From the NCBI GenBank assembly GCA_020634395.1, contig JACKBU010000026.1:15918-79917 (forward strand): DNA of 64,000 bases, given 5' to 3'. The position numbers and the translations under genes were made by a program. Source of the stretch: Ardenticatenaceae bacterium. Its GTDB lineage: Bacteria; Chloroflexota; Anaerolineae; Promineifilales; Promineifilaceae. Shown here piece after piece: positions 33,381 through 41,127 of this stretch (position 1 is its first letter; each line of letters begins with the position of its first letter). The notes under the pieces were generated by a model. The model saw nothing but the letters and a program-made list of their open reading frames with translations. It was not told the origin of the DNA and did not search any database.

Positions 33381-35909
33381 CTACTCTCTGTCCAGGCTAA
33401 ATCCCGTCAATTCAACCACCCCATCCAGGGTCTGCATCAGGTGGTGGGGCAGCCAGGCCACACCGAAGAGTTCCAGGTTGACGTCTTTTTTGTAAGGAGT
33501 CACCGTGATCTCGCTGGTATCGGCAGCAATTTCGTCCCATTTGGCCTTGACCTCGTCCAGGGCGGCGCTCATTTCCTTGGTCAGCTCTTCGATATGGGCC
33601 TGAAACTCGGCAATCGCTTCTTTCGATTCCTTTACATCTTCCTCGGCTTTGGAGGTCATTCGCCGCTTGGAAAGCGAAGAGGAGACGCTGCGTTTGCGGC
33701 GGCTAAACAGGCTGAGGAAGGTTTCGGCGTGGGTGGCTAACTCTTCCTGCTTGCGCTGTGAAAGTTCCGCTTCGTCTTCGCGCAGTTCGCGCTCTTCACG
33801 GGTCAGCTTCACTTCGATGGCGTCGATCTTCTTTTCAAACGCGGCCTCTACCTTGTCCAGTTCGCTGTCCTGGGCGGCGCTGGCTGCTTCCTGGCATAAG
33901 CGGGCAAACTGCTCCTCACTTACGTCCGGTCCAGCGTACACTTTCAGCGTCTCGTTGGCTCTGACGGTTACTTCAGTGTTGCGGTAAACCCAATCGGCGA
34001 AATCTTTGTCCAGTGCGCTGAGGGTGCGGGCATCGTTGAGCGCGCCGCGCAGGTTGGTGAAGCGCGCCTGTGGCAGCGGTTCGGGGTCGAACTCGCGCGC
34101 ATCCAGGGCGGCCGTCGCGGAGTTTTCCCAGTGCACCACGCCGCGCTCATCTGGTTCCGGCACAACGGCCGTGCGCTTCACCTCCACGTCCAGGTTGTAC
34201 TTGCGGTTCAAAAACCGCACGCTGGCCTGGGCCAGCAGCACCGGCCGGTACAGCAGGCCAACAGCCTGAGCAGACGCGGGCAGAGAACGGCCGTCTTTGG
34301 CGGCCGCCCGGCTCCACGTCAGGTTATTGGGCAGAAAATACTCCGCCACCCGGCCGGGAACAGCGGGACGGGTCGTGGTGCCGGGGAGACTGGAGACTGG
34401 AGATTGGAGATTGGAGACTGGAGATTGTGCTGGGGATGAGGCGGTGTCGGTCACCATCGCCTCATTCTCCGTTAACTGTTCACTGTCATCTGTTGACTGT
34501 TCCCCCGCACCTGCCAGCTTGTTTAAGGCCGGAATTTGCGCCCGGGTGACCGGACCGGCCAGATAATTCATCGCCCAGCGGGTTTGAAAGAGGGTCGGTT
34601 GTTTGTCGTGGACGTTGCGCAGCAGGAAGATGCGCTTGCCAATGGCCGAAATGAGGTTGTCGTACGTTTTGCGATCCAAACCGCCGGGCGTGGCCGAAGC
34701 CAGCCCATCTAGCAACCGTTCTTTGTCCTGCTCCGTGCCCAATTTACCGATGAACCACGTGCCGGCATTGGACAGCGCTTTGTAGTCGACGTCCACGGGA
34801 TTTTGCGTCGCCAGGACCAATCCCACGCCGAAGGCGCGTGCCTGTTTGAGCATGCGCAGCATCGGTTCTTTGGAGGGTGGGTTGGCGGTGGGCGGCAGAT
34901 AGCCAAAGATTTCGTCGAAGTAGACCAGCGCGCGCAGCGAAGTGGTGCCGCTCTGTGCCCGCATCCATGATTCCACGGCCGAATACAACAGCGTCACGAA
35001 GAACATGCGCTCGGCTTCGGGCAGGTGGGCGATGTAGAAGATGGTGTGGCGCGGACGGCCGTCTTCATCATACAAGAAGCGGGCCACGTCCAGCGGCTCC
35101 CCCTCGATCCAGGCCTGGAATGCCGGAGCCGCCAGAATGTTGTTCAGCAGCATAGCCAGGTCGAAACGCTCTTTTTCGGGGAAAAAGCGGTTGATATCGA
35201 AGACGCCTAATTTCTCGAAAGGCGGCGACTGGGTTTGCATGATCAACTCGCCCAGATCCAGATCTTGCCCCTGGCTCCAGGCGGCTTCGAAGATGTTGGC
35301 CAGCAAAATGTGTTCGCGGGAACGCACGGGATCGATGTCTTTGAGGCCGATCAGCCCCAGCAGAGCGGTGACAGTGCCGGAAATTTGTTCGCGCAGCAGT
35401 TCTTTATTTTGTTCCCAGGGAATGGCCGGCGCTTTGAGCGAAGCGAGGATGCTGACGGGCAGCCCGGCGTCGGAGCCGGGGGTGTACACGGCAAAGCGCA
35501 CGTTGTCTTTGAGGGCTTGCAGCCGCTCCGGTTGGATCTCCCACTGTGCAAGACCACTGCGCCAGAGCACGGCCGTTTCCTCTGCCGCTTCCTCCACTGT
35601 TTTGCCATCCCGCCGAGCCTGATCGACGTTGATCCAGGGCTGGAAATCCGACGGGAGCAGATCGGGGAAATGCAGCAGGGCGTTGGTGATGTCGCCTTTG
35701 GGGTCAATCATCAGTGCCGGAATGTTGTTGAGCGCGGCCTCTTCCAGCAAATCCAGGCAAAGGCCCGTTTTGCCCGAGCCTGTCATGCCAACGACGACGG
35801 CGTGGGTAGTCAGGTCGGCCGGATCGTAGAGCAGCGGGTCTGTGCTTGTTTCGCCGGTCTGGGCGCTGGCGATGCGCCCGAGGTAGAAGTTGCCTTTGGT
35901 ATCTATCAT
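33381..35909 (-). CDS. HerA-like (DUF87) P-loop ATPase with C-terminal coiled coil
   Basis: An 842-residue protein. The P-loop is VVVGMTGSGKTGLCLDLLEEA (Walker A at about 40-48). It is followed by ALMIDPKGDITNALLHFP and a distant Walker B in LRALVYFDEIFGYLPP, then LKQARAFGVGLVLATQNPVDVDYKALSNAGTWFIGKLGTEQD. This is the HerA/FtsK-superfamily layout used by DNA pumps and plasmid or phage-defence ATPases. After about residue 510 comes a domain of unknown type, then a long charged coiled coil (ETFLSLFSRRKR, RREERELREDEAEL-like region) and a C-terminal FGVAWLPHHL block. Residues about 468-508 are a low-complexity linker made of heptamer DNA repeats. ATG 35909 has GGAGGT upstream. Confidence 0.82.
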   Translation of the reverse strand: MIDTKGNFYLGRIASAQTGETSTDPLLYDPADLTTHAVVVGMTGSGKTGLCLDLLEEAALNNIPALMIDPKGDITNALLHFPDLLPSDFQPWINVDQARRDGKTVEEAAEETAVLWRSGLAQWEIQPERLQALKDNVRFAVYTPGSDAGLPVSILASLKAPAIPWEQNKELLREQISGTVTALLGLIGLKDIDPVRSREHILLANIFEAAWSQGQDLDLGELIMQTQSPPFEKLGVFDINRFFPEKERFDLAMLLNNILAAPAFQAWIEGEPLDVARFLYDEDGRPRHTIFYIAHLPEAERMFFVTLLYSAVESWMRAQSGTTSLRALVYFDEIFGYLPPTANPPSKEPMLRMLKQARAFGVGLVLATQNPVDVDYKALSNAGTWFIGKLGTEQDKERLLDGLASATPGGLDRKTYDNLISAIGKRIFLLRNVHDKQPTLFQTRWAMNYLAGPVTRAQIPALNKLAGAGEQSTDDSEQLTENEAMVTDTASSPAQSPVSNLQSPVSSLPGTTTRPAVPGRVAEYFLPNNLTWSRAAAKDGRSLPASAQAVGLLYRPVLLAQASVRFLNRKYNLDVEVKRTAVVPEPDERGVVHWENSATAALDAREFDPEPLPQARFTNLRGALNDARTLSALDKDFADWVYRNTEVTVRANETLKVYAGPDVSEEQFARLCQEAASAAQDSELDKVEAAFEKKIDAIEVKLTREERELREDEAELSQRKQEELATHAETFLSLFSRRKRSVSSSLSKRRMTSKAEEDVKESKEAIAEFQAHIEELTKEMSAALDEVKAKWDEIAADTSEITVTPYKKDVNLELFGVAWLPHHLMQTLDGVVELTGFSLDRE
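34384..34425. repeat. 7-nt tandem repeat (TGGAGAY) inside the HerA-like gene
   Basis: Six head-to-tail heptamers: GGGAGAC TGGAGAC TGGAGAT TGGAGAT TGGAGAC TGGAGAT. The 42-nt total keeps the reading frame and encodes a Ser/Pro/Leu/Gln linker. Confidence 0.85.
34471..34505. repeat. 7-nt tandem repeat (GTTNACT) inside the HerA-like gene
   Basis: Five heptamers: GTTAACT GTTCACT GTCATCT GTTGACT GTTCCCC. A second, different heptamer family only 45 nt from the TGGAGAY array, related to the array at 18.8 kb (GTTCACT, GTTAATT). Confidence 0.8.
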
Positions 35910-36185
35910 GGGCTTGACCTCCGAAGGCAAAGTCTAGCGCAAAAAGGAGGCGAAGGCTAGAGCCAGAGCGAGAGCGAGAATACCGCCGTCCCCATTGGGC
36001 TTCGTTCCCTGGCGGGTGGTCGGCGTGATGGGCAAAAGCAGCGCGAGATTGAATCGTCTCGCGGTCTGGTTCTGCGGGGCTTACAAGCCGTGGGCGAAGG
36101 CGTTGCAGAGGGCAAAGCCGGCAAGCTGGCCCTTTGCCGGTGCTTGGGGTGCGAGGTAAACTAAACGTCGAGATAAAGGAGACCC

Positions 36186-37157
36186 ATGTCTTTTAGTGCG
36201 GGAAATGGCACAAATGGCGCCCGGCGCCAGCAGCTGGTTAAAGAGGCGGCCTTGCCAGAAACGGCCGTTTCTGCCCGTACCCCGCCGCCTGTCGAACTGA
36301 CCGATGGCTGCCCTTATTTTGGCAGCATCGATGACCCGGCGACACGGTTTCTCTTTGCTTCACCGGCCGGCGCCTGCCACCGGGCCGAACCACCGGACCC
36401 GGTGGCCCTTGGTCACCAGCAAACCTGCTGCCTGACGGCGCAGCACACCGCCTGTCCCGTTTTCCGCCGCGCGGAAACGGGTCCCCTGCCGGCCGATTTA
36501 CGCGCCGAACCGGCGAACGGCCGTGCCTGGTCTAAAAAGACCGCCTGGGCTGCTGCTGGTTTGCTGGTTGTGTTGGTTCTGGCAGCGGCCGTATGGTTGT
36601 TTGCCGGAGCGGGCGGCAGCCGGCGTTCGCTGGCCGCGCAGCCGGCGGGCATTTTGGCGGCTGCGGCCACAGCAACGCCCACCATGGCAGCTACAAATAC
36701 AAGTTCTCCTGTGGCTGAGGTTGTTGTGGCTGCTTCGTCCACGGCGTTCCCGGCGACAGCTACAGCCACGGCCACGTCTATGCCCACGTCTACCGCTACG
36801 CTGCTGCCAACGATCACGCCTTCACCGACGGCCGTGCCCTCAGCCACGCTGCCGGCCACCTTTACCCCCTCAGCCGCCATCAGCCCCACCTTGCTGCCAA
36901 CGGCCGTGCCCCTGGTCATTGTCGACGTGCCGACCCTCAACGTGCGCCAGGGACCGGGCACCGCTTATTCCATTTTGGCGGCCGTCGAGCAGGGCGGGCA
37001 GTATGAAGTGGTGGGCCAATCTTTTAACGGTGAGTGGTGGCAGCTTTGCTGTTTTCTCGGTGAGCCAGGCTGGGTCATCGGCGAAGCGGTGACCATCACC
37101 GGCGATACGGCCAACGTGCCGGTTGTGAGTGTGGCTCCGGCAACCCTTGAGGAGTAG
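36186..37157 (+). CDS. Membrane protein with N-terminal Cys-rich motif and extracellular SH3b domain
   Basis: A 323-residue protein in four parts. Residues 42-93 form a cysteine motif (C42-P-Y-F-G, C64, H77-Q, C81-C82-L, C90-P-V). A membrane helix is at about 119-141, and a Thr/Pro/Ala-rich spacer at about 150-245. The C-terminal SH3b domain runs from about 248 to 310 (VDVPTLNVRQGPGTAYSIL, EWWQLCCFLGEPGWVIGEAV). Topology predicts Cys motif inside, SH3b outside, where it could bind peptidoglycan. I recall the C-P-Y...H-Q...C-L...C-P arrangement from other Chloroflexota LysM/SH3 proteins, but it has no name that I know; Zn or Fe-S binding is possible. Ribosome site AAGGAGA is strong. It lies alone and is convergent with the methyltransferase. 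Confidence 0.75.
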   Translation: MSFSAGNGTNGARRQQLVKEAALPETAVSARTPPPVELTDGCPYFGSIDDPATRFLFASPAGACHRAEPPDPVALGHQQTCCLTAQHTACPVFRRAETGPLPADLRAEPANGRAWSKKTAWAAAGLLVVLVLAAAVWLFAGAGGSRRSLAAQPAGILAAAATATPTMAATNTSSPVAEVVVAASSTAFPATATATATSMPTSTATLLPTITPSPTAVPSATLPATFTPSAAISPTLLPTAVPLVIVDVPTLNVRQGPGTAYSILAAVEQGGQYEVVGQSFNGEWWQLCCFLGEPGWVIGEAVTITGDTANVPVVSVAPATLEE

Positions 37158-37223
37158 CGCCATCCACACCTGTATTGGCGTGTGTTACAAAGCGTAGAGC
37201 ATAAATTAAGGCCAGCGTCCCCT

Positions 37224-37910
37224 CTAGCCTTTTCTGGCGAAAACTTGATCGTAGTCTACCTGCCAGGGCAGCGTTTTGACGTCGCTGAAACCCAGGTCGG
37301 CCAGCAGCGCTTCGAACTGTTCTGTGTCCCGATAGCGGCCGACGAAGGTTTGCGCTTCCCAGCCGCGCCGCCGTGTGACCATCAGGCTGCCGCCGGGCCG
37401 CAACACGCGGGCCATTTCGCGCAGGGCAGCTTCGTCGGAGGGGAAAAATTCCAGCGCTTCCAGGCAGGTGACGCCGTGAAAGGTGTTGGCGGGGAAGGGC
37501 AGCGGCACGGCCGTTCCCGCCACCAGCGCGGCCCGCTGATGAAACGGCCGTAGTTTGGGCACGGCCACAGCCAGCATCTTGCGCGACGGTTCCAGGGCAA
37601 CGACACGGCCGTTAAACGAAGGCTCTTCCAGCAAAAAGTAGGGCACGCGCCCGGTGCCGGCGGCCACATCCAGAATCAGGGGAGCGGGATGGGCAGGCAG
37701 GTGTTTGAGAAACGGCCGTACCACAAACAGGCGTTCGGCTTCCTCTTCAAACTGCTTGATGTTGTCATACTTGTGAGCGGTCAGGTCATACATCCATACC
37801 ACTGCCCGCCGCCCCAGGTACACACCCTCGGTGATGACCACCAGCCAGTAAACCAGCGCTCCCAGCGCTGCCAGTACCACGAGAAGAATGAAAATCCAAA
37901 TGAGTGTCAT
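37224..37910 (-). CDS. Class I SAM-dependent methyltransferase with N-terminal membrane helix
   Basis: A 228-residue protein with a membrane helix at about 3-27 and a Rossmann-type methyltransferase domain. Motif I is ILDVAAGTGRVPYFLL, the acidic residue after strand 2 is in RVVALEPSRKML, and FHGVTCLEALEFFPSDEAALREMARVLRPGGSLMVTRRRGW covers motifs II-III. This arrangement resembles UbiE/MenG-like and small-molecule methyltransferases. The membrane tether suggests a lipid or quinone substrate, but this is only inference. An octamer repeat array starts a few bases before the ATG. Four ACGGCCGT copies occur in under 700 bases. Confidence 0.82.
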   Translation of the reverse strand: MTLIWIFILLVVLAALGALVYWLVVITEGVYLGRRAVVWMYDLTAHKYDNIKQFEEEAERLFVVRPFLKHLPAHPAPLILDVAAGTGRVPYFLLEEPSFNGRVVALEPSRKMLAVAVPKLRPFHQRAALVAGTAVPLPFPANTFHGVTCLEALEFFPSDEAALREMARVLRPGGSLMVTRRRGWEAQTFVGRYRDTEQFEALLADLGFSDVKTLPWQVDYDQVFARKG

Positions 37911-37914
37911 GAAT

Positions 37915-37954
37915 AAGTGATCAGGTGTTCAGGTGTTTGGGTATTCAGATGGTT
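37915..37954. repeat. 8-nt tandem repeat upstream of the methyltransferase gene
   Basis: Octamers AAGTGATC AGGTGTTC AGGTGTTT GGGTATTC AGATGGTT. The same 8-nt family occurs at 53335-53416. Confidence 0.65.
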
Positions 37955-38006
37955 TGATTTTCTGTCATATTGGCGTGGAGTCAAGGGCAGAGGGCGGATG
38001 GTGACT

Positions 38007-38046
38007 CCAGAATTTCCACTTTCTGGTAGAAAATCCGTGCTATAAT
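38007..38046 (+). promoter_or_regulatory. Extended -10 promoter with upstream dyad for the DnaQ-DinG gene
   Basis: TGCTATAAT at 38038-38046 (TGn plus consensus -10), 41 nt before the ATG, without a recognisable -35. The dyad CCAGAA-N8-TTCTGG (38007-38026) lies where the -35 would be, a plausible repressor site. Confidence 0.55.
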
Positions 38047-38086
38047 CCAACGACAATTTTAGCCATTACAAACTTGGGGTAGCTTT

Positions 38087-40909
38087 ATGTCTACAACATA
38101 CGTCATCGTGGACGTGGAAACCACTGGATTGGATTCGCAGCGTGACGCTATCATCGAAGTGGCGGCCATTACCTTGCGCGACCACGATATCCTGGATGAA
38201 TTTACGTCGCTGGTCAATCCCTACCGGGAGATTCCCGCTTTCATCAGCAGCATGACCGGCATCAGCAACGACATGGTGGCCGATGCCCCGACCATGTTTA
38301 CCGTGCGTTCGCGGCTGCGCGGCATGTTGAGTGATCACGTGGTGGTGGGCCACAACGTTGACTTTGACCTGGGTTTTCTGAATGAGGAGCGCCTGGGTGT
38401 AGGTAACCAGCGCATCGACACCCTCACGCTGGCTTCGATTTTGGTCCCTGAAGCGGGGCGGTACGACTTAGAATCGCTGGTTTACCATCTGAACTTGCCC
38501 GATCCCCACAACGGGCAAACCCACCGCGCCCATGATGATGCGGAGCAGACAGTAGAGCTGTTCCTGGCGCTGCGCGAACGCGCGTTGGCGCTGGAAATGT
38601 GGCAGTTGGAAGAAATTGTGCAGGCCGGACGGCGCATCGCCTGGCCGGAAACGCTCTTTTTTGAGGACGTACTGGCGGAAAAGGCGCGGTCGGCGTTTAG
38701 CGACGGCCGTTCCCGCCCTGCCGGCCAGCGGCTGCCCGACCTCTTTCATCCGGAAAAACCAACCGGTCAGATTCCCGTGCCGCAGGAAAAACCGGAAATG
38801 TTAGAGGTAGACCTGCTGGCCGGCATGCTGGAGCCAGGCGGTCACTTCGAGCAGTTGTTCCCCGATTTTGAGTATCGGCCGCAGCAGGTGGAAATGATGA
38901 CGGCCGTGGCCGAGGCTTTTAACCTTGGCACCCACACGCTGGTCGAAGCGGGCACGGGCACAGGCAAAAGTATGGCCTACCTGCTGCCGGCCGCCTTTTG
39001 GGCGGTGCAAAACGGCCGTCGCGTGGTCGTCTCCACCAACACCATCAACCTGCAAGACCAGCTCATCAACAAGGATTTGCCGGAACTGCGGCGCGTGCTG
39101 CCCTTTGAGCTGCGCGCCGCCATTCGCAAAGGGCGCAGCAACTACCTGTGCACGCGCCTGTTCCAACAAATGCGCCACAACGGCCCCAGCAGCGCCGACG
39201 ATATGACACTTTATGCGCGCATCCTGCTCTGGCTGCCGCACAGCCAGACGGGCGACGTGGGCGAGATTGTGCTGCGCACGCCCAGCGAACGGCAGGCATG
39301 GTCGCGGCTAAACGGCGAAAACAAGGTGTGCACGGCCGAACACTGCGCCCAGGCACGCTGCCCGCTGCACATCGCCCGCATGCGCGCCGAGCAGGCCCAC
39401 ATCGTCATCGTCAACCATTCGCTGCTGCTGGCCGACATGGCCAGCGAAAATCACATCCTGCCTGCCTTTGTCGATTTGATCGTCGACGAAGCCCATCACC
39501 TGGAAGCGGCCGTTACCGATGGCCTCAGTTTTCGCGCCGACAAGCGTTTTCTAGAAGCGGTGCTGGACGATATTACCAAGCCCAACACCAGCCTGTTTGG
39601 GCAGGTGCAGACGCGCCTGCGCAGCCGCCTGCCGCGTGAACTGTATACTCCGCTGGAGACCTACATCGAAGGGATGCGCCGCGAAGCGCAGGATGCGGCC
39701 TTTCGACTGGATGACTTTTTTGCCACGTTGGGTTACTTCCTGAAGGATTATGTCAATCGCCGCAGCCAGTTTGCCGAGCAAATTCGCCTGACAACGGCCG
39801 TGCGCGCCCAACCCGACTACAGCGAAGTAGAAATCGCCTGGGACAACCTGAACAAGCACCTTAAAAACCTGGTCACGGGCTTTGGCAAGCTGGCCGAAGG
39901 GCTGGGAGAACACATCTACAACTTTGATATTGAAGATGGTGAGGATTTGCAGCGTTCGTTGATGGGGAACGGCCGTGATCTGGAAGAAACGCGGCAAAAC
40001 CTGGATCAGATTGTCCTGGCCCCCCGTGAAGACATGATCTATTGGGCCGAAGTATTTAAGGATCGCCTCTCGCTGCACGCGGCGCCGCTGCACGTGGGAC
40101 CGCTGGTAGAAAAGCACATTTTTGGCGCGCTGGAGACGGTTATCCTTACATCTGCTACCATGCGCACGGCCGGCGCAGGAGCCTGGGACGAAGCCGATTT
40201 CACCTATTTGCGCCAGCGCCTGCACGCCCACGAGGCGCTGCAGCTGGCCGTAGGTTCCCCGTTCGATTACGAAAATTCCGTACTGCTCTACCTGGCTACC
40301 GACATGCCGGAACCCAATCAGCCTGGCTACCAGCGCTATCTGGAAAACGCTATTATCGATGTCGCCAAAGCTCTGAGCGGCCGGACGATGGTCCTGTTTA
40401 CGGCTTATGGCCAGCTCAACCAGACGGCGCAGGCCATTGAAGGCCCGTTGGCCGACGCGGGCATCGCGACGTTGGTGCAGGGGCGCAGCATGTCGCGCCA
40501 GCAGATGATGGAGCAGTTTAAGCTGGAAGGGAGCCGGGCGGTGCTGCTGGGCACGCGCTCGTTTTGGGAAGGGGTGGATATTCCAGGAGCGGCGCTGCAA
40601 TGCGTGATCATTGCCAAACTGCCTTTTGACGTCCCTTCTGATCCGGTTTTTGCCGCTCGCTCGGAGACGTTTGACAATGCCTTCTTTGAATATTCGGTGC
40701 CGGAAGCGGTTTTGCGCTTCCGGCAGGGGTTTGGCCGCCTGATCCGGCGCGGCACGGATGAGGGTGTGGTTGCCGTGCTGGACAAGCGGGTGTTGACGAA
40801 GCGGTATGGTCAGATGTTCCTGGATTCACTGCCGCCTTGTACCGTGCTGCGCCAGCGCACGGAGCGGTTGGGAGAACTGACACTGCGCTGGTTAAATCGT
40901 GAGCGTTGA
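38087..40909 (+). CDS. dinG: DnaQ-type exonuclease fused to DinG/XPD-like helicase
   Basis: A 940-residue two-domain enzyme. Residues 1 to about 170 form a DEDDh 3'-5' exonuclease: VIVDVETTGLDSQ (Exo I), HNVDFDLGFL (Exo II), and HRAHDDAEQT (Exo III). Residues about 260-940 form a superfamily 2 helicase: EAGTGTGKSMAYLLP (Walker A), the DEAH box VDEAHHLEA, and C-terminal VLLGTRSFWEGVDIPG and FRQGFGRLIRR motifs. Four cysteines between motifs I and II (YLC, KVC, EHC, ARC) are positioned like the Fe-S cluster of XPD/DinG; some DnaQ-DinG fusions lack them. It probably unwinds damaged or RNA-containing DNA and degrades 3' ends. An extended -10 promoter and a terminator bound it. Confidence 0.94.
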   Translation: MSTTYVIVDVETTGLDSQRDAIIEVAAITLRDHDILDEFTSLVNPYREIPAFISSMTGISNDMVADAPTMFTVRSRLRGMLSDHVVVGHNVDFDLGFLNEERLGVGNQRIDTLTLASILVPEAGRYDLESLVYHLNLPDPHNGQTHRAHDDAEQTVELFLALRERALALEMWQLEEIVQAGRRIAWPETLFFEDVLAEKARSAFSDGRSRPAGQRLPDLFHPEKPTGQIPVPQEKPEMLEVDLLAGMLEPGGHFEQLFPDFEYRPQQVEMMTAVAEAFNLGTHTLVEAGTGTGKSMAYLLPAAFWAVQNGRRVVVSTNTINLQDQLINKDLPELRRVLPFELRAAIRKGRSNYLCTRLFQQMRHNGPSSADDMTLYARILLWLPHSQTGDVGEIVLRTPSERQAWSRLNGENKVCTAEHCAQARCPLHIARMRAEQAHIVIVNHSLLLADMASENHILPAFVDLIVDEAHHLEAAVTDGLSFRADKRFLEAVLDDITKPNTSLFGQVQTRLRSRLPRELYTPLETYIEGMRREAQDAAFRLDDFFATLGYFLKDYVNRRSQFAEQIRLTTAVRAQPDYSEVEIAWDNLNKHLKNLVTGFGKLAEGLGEHIYNFDIEDGEDLQRSLMGNGRDLEETRQNLDQIVLAPREDMIYWAEVFKDRLSLHAAPLHVGPLVEKHIFGALETVILTSATMRTAGAGAWDEADFTYLRQRLHAHEALQLAVGSPFDYENSVLLYLATDMPEPNQPGYQRYLENAIIDVAKALSGRTMVLFTAYGQLNQTAQAIEGPLADAGIATLVQGRSMSRQQMMEQFKLEGSRAVLLGTRSFWEGVDIPGAALQCVIIAKLPFDVPSDPVFAARSETFDNAFFEYSVPEAVLRFRQGFGRLIRRGTDEGVVAVLDKRVLTKRYGQMFLDSLPPCTVLRQRTERLGELTLRWLNRER

Positions 40910-40953
40910 AAGACGATTTGTCAGGATTTAGAGCGAAGATACCCGCATACTTC

Positions 40954-40998
40954 GTTTTGGGTTTGACGGCTTTGGCGTAAAACCCAAAACACTTTTTT
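40954..40998 (+). terminator. Intrinsic terminator after dinG
   Basis: Perfect 11-bp stem GTTTTGGGTTT (40954-40964) with AAACCCAAAAC (40980-40990), followed by ACTTTTTT. It lies 45 nt after the stop. Confidence 0.85.
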
Positions 40999-41127
40999 CC
41001 ATCAACCTTGATAGAATCCCCAGGTCACAGAAATAGGTAATTAGTGCTATTTCCAAAAGTGCGATCGAGCGACCACAATTGTAGAAAAAGCACCTTGTTT
41101 TTTCTTAAACCTACAGGAGGTTTCCCC

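Noticed and set aside
34384..34505. CRISPR-like array
   Set aside because: The 7-nt units are contiguous without spacers and repeat length is far below that of CRISPR repeats; no cas genes are present.
39551..40600. 349-codon minus-strand ORF
   Set aside because: Antisense of the DinG helicase domain; no recognisable domain or ribosome site.
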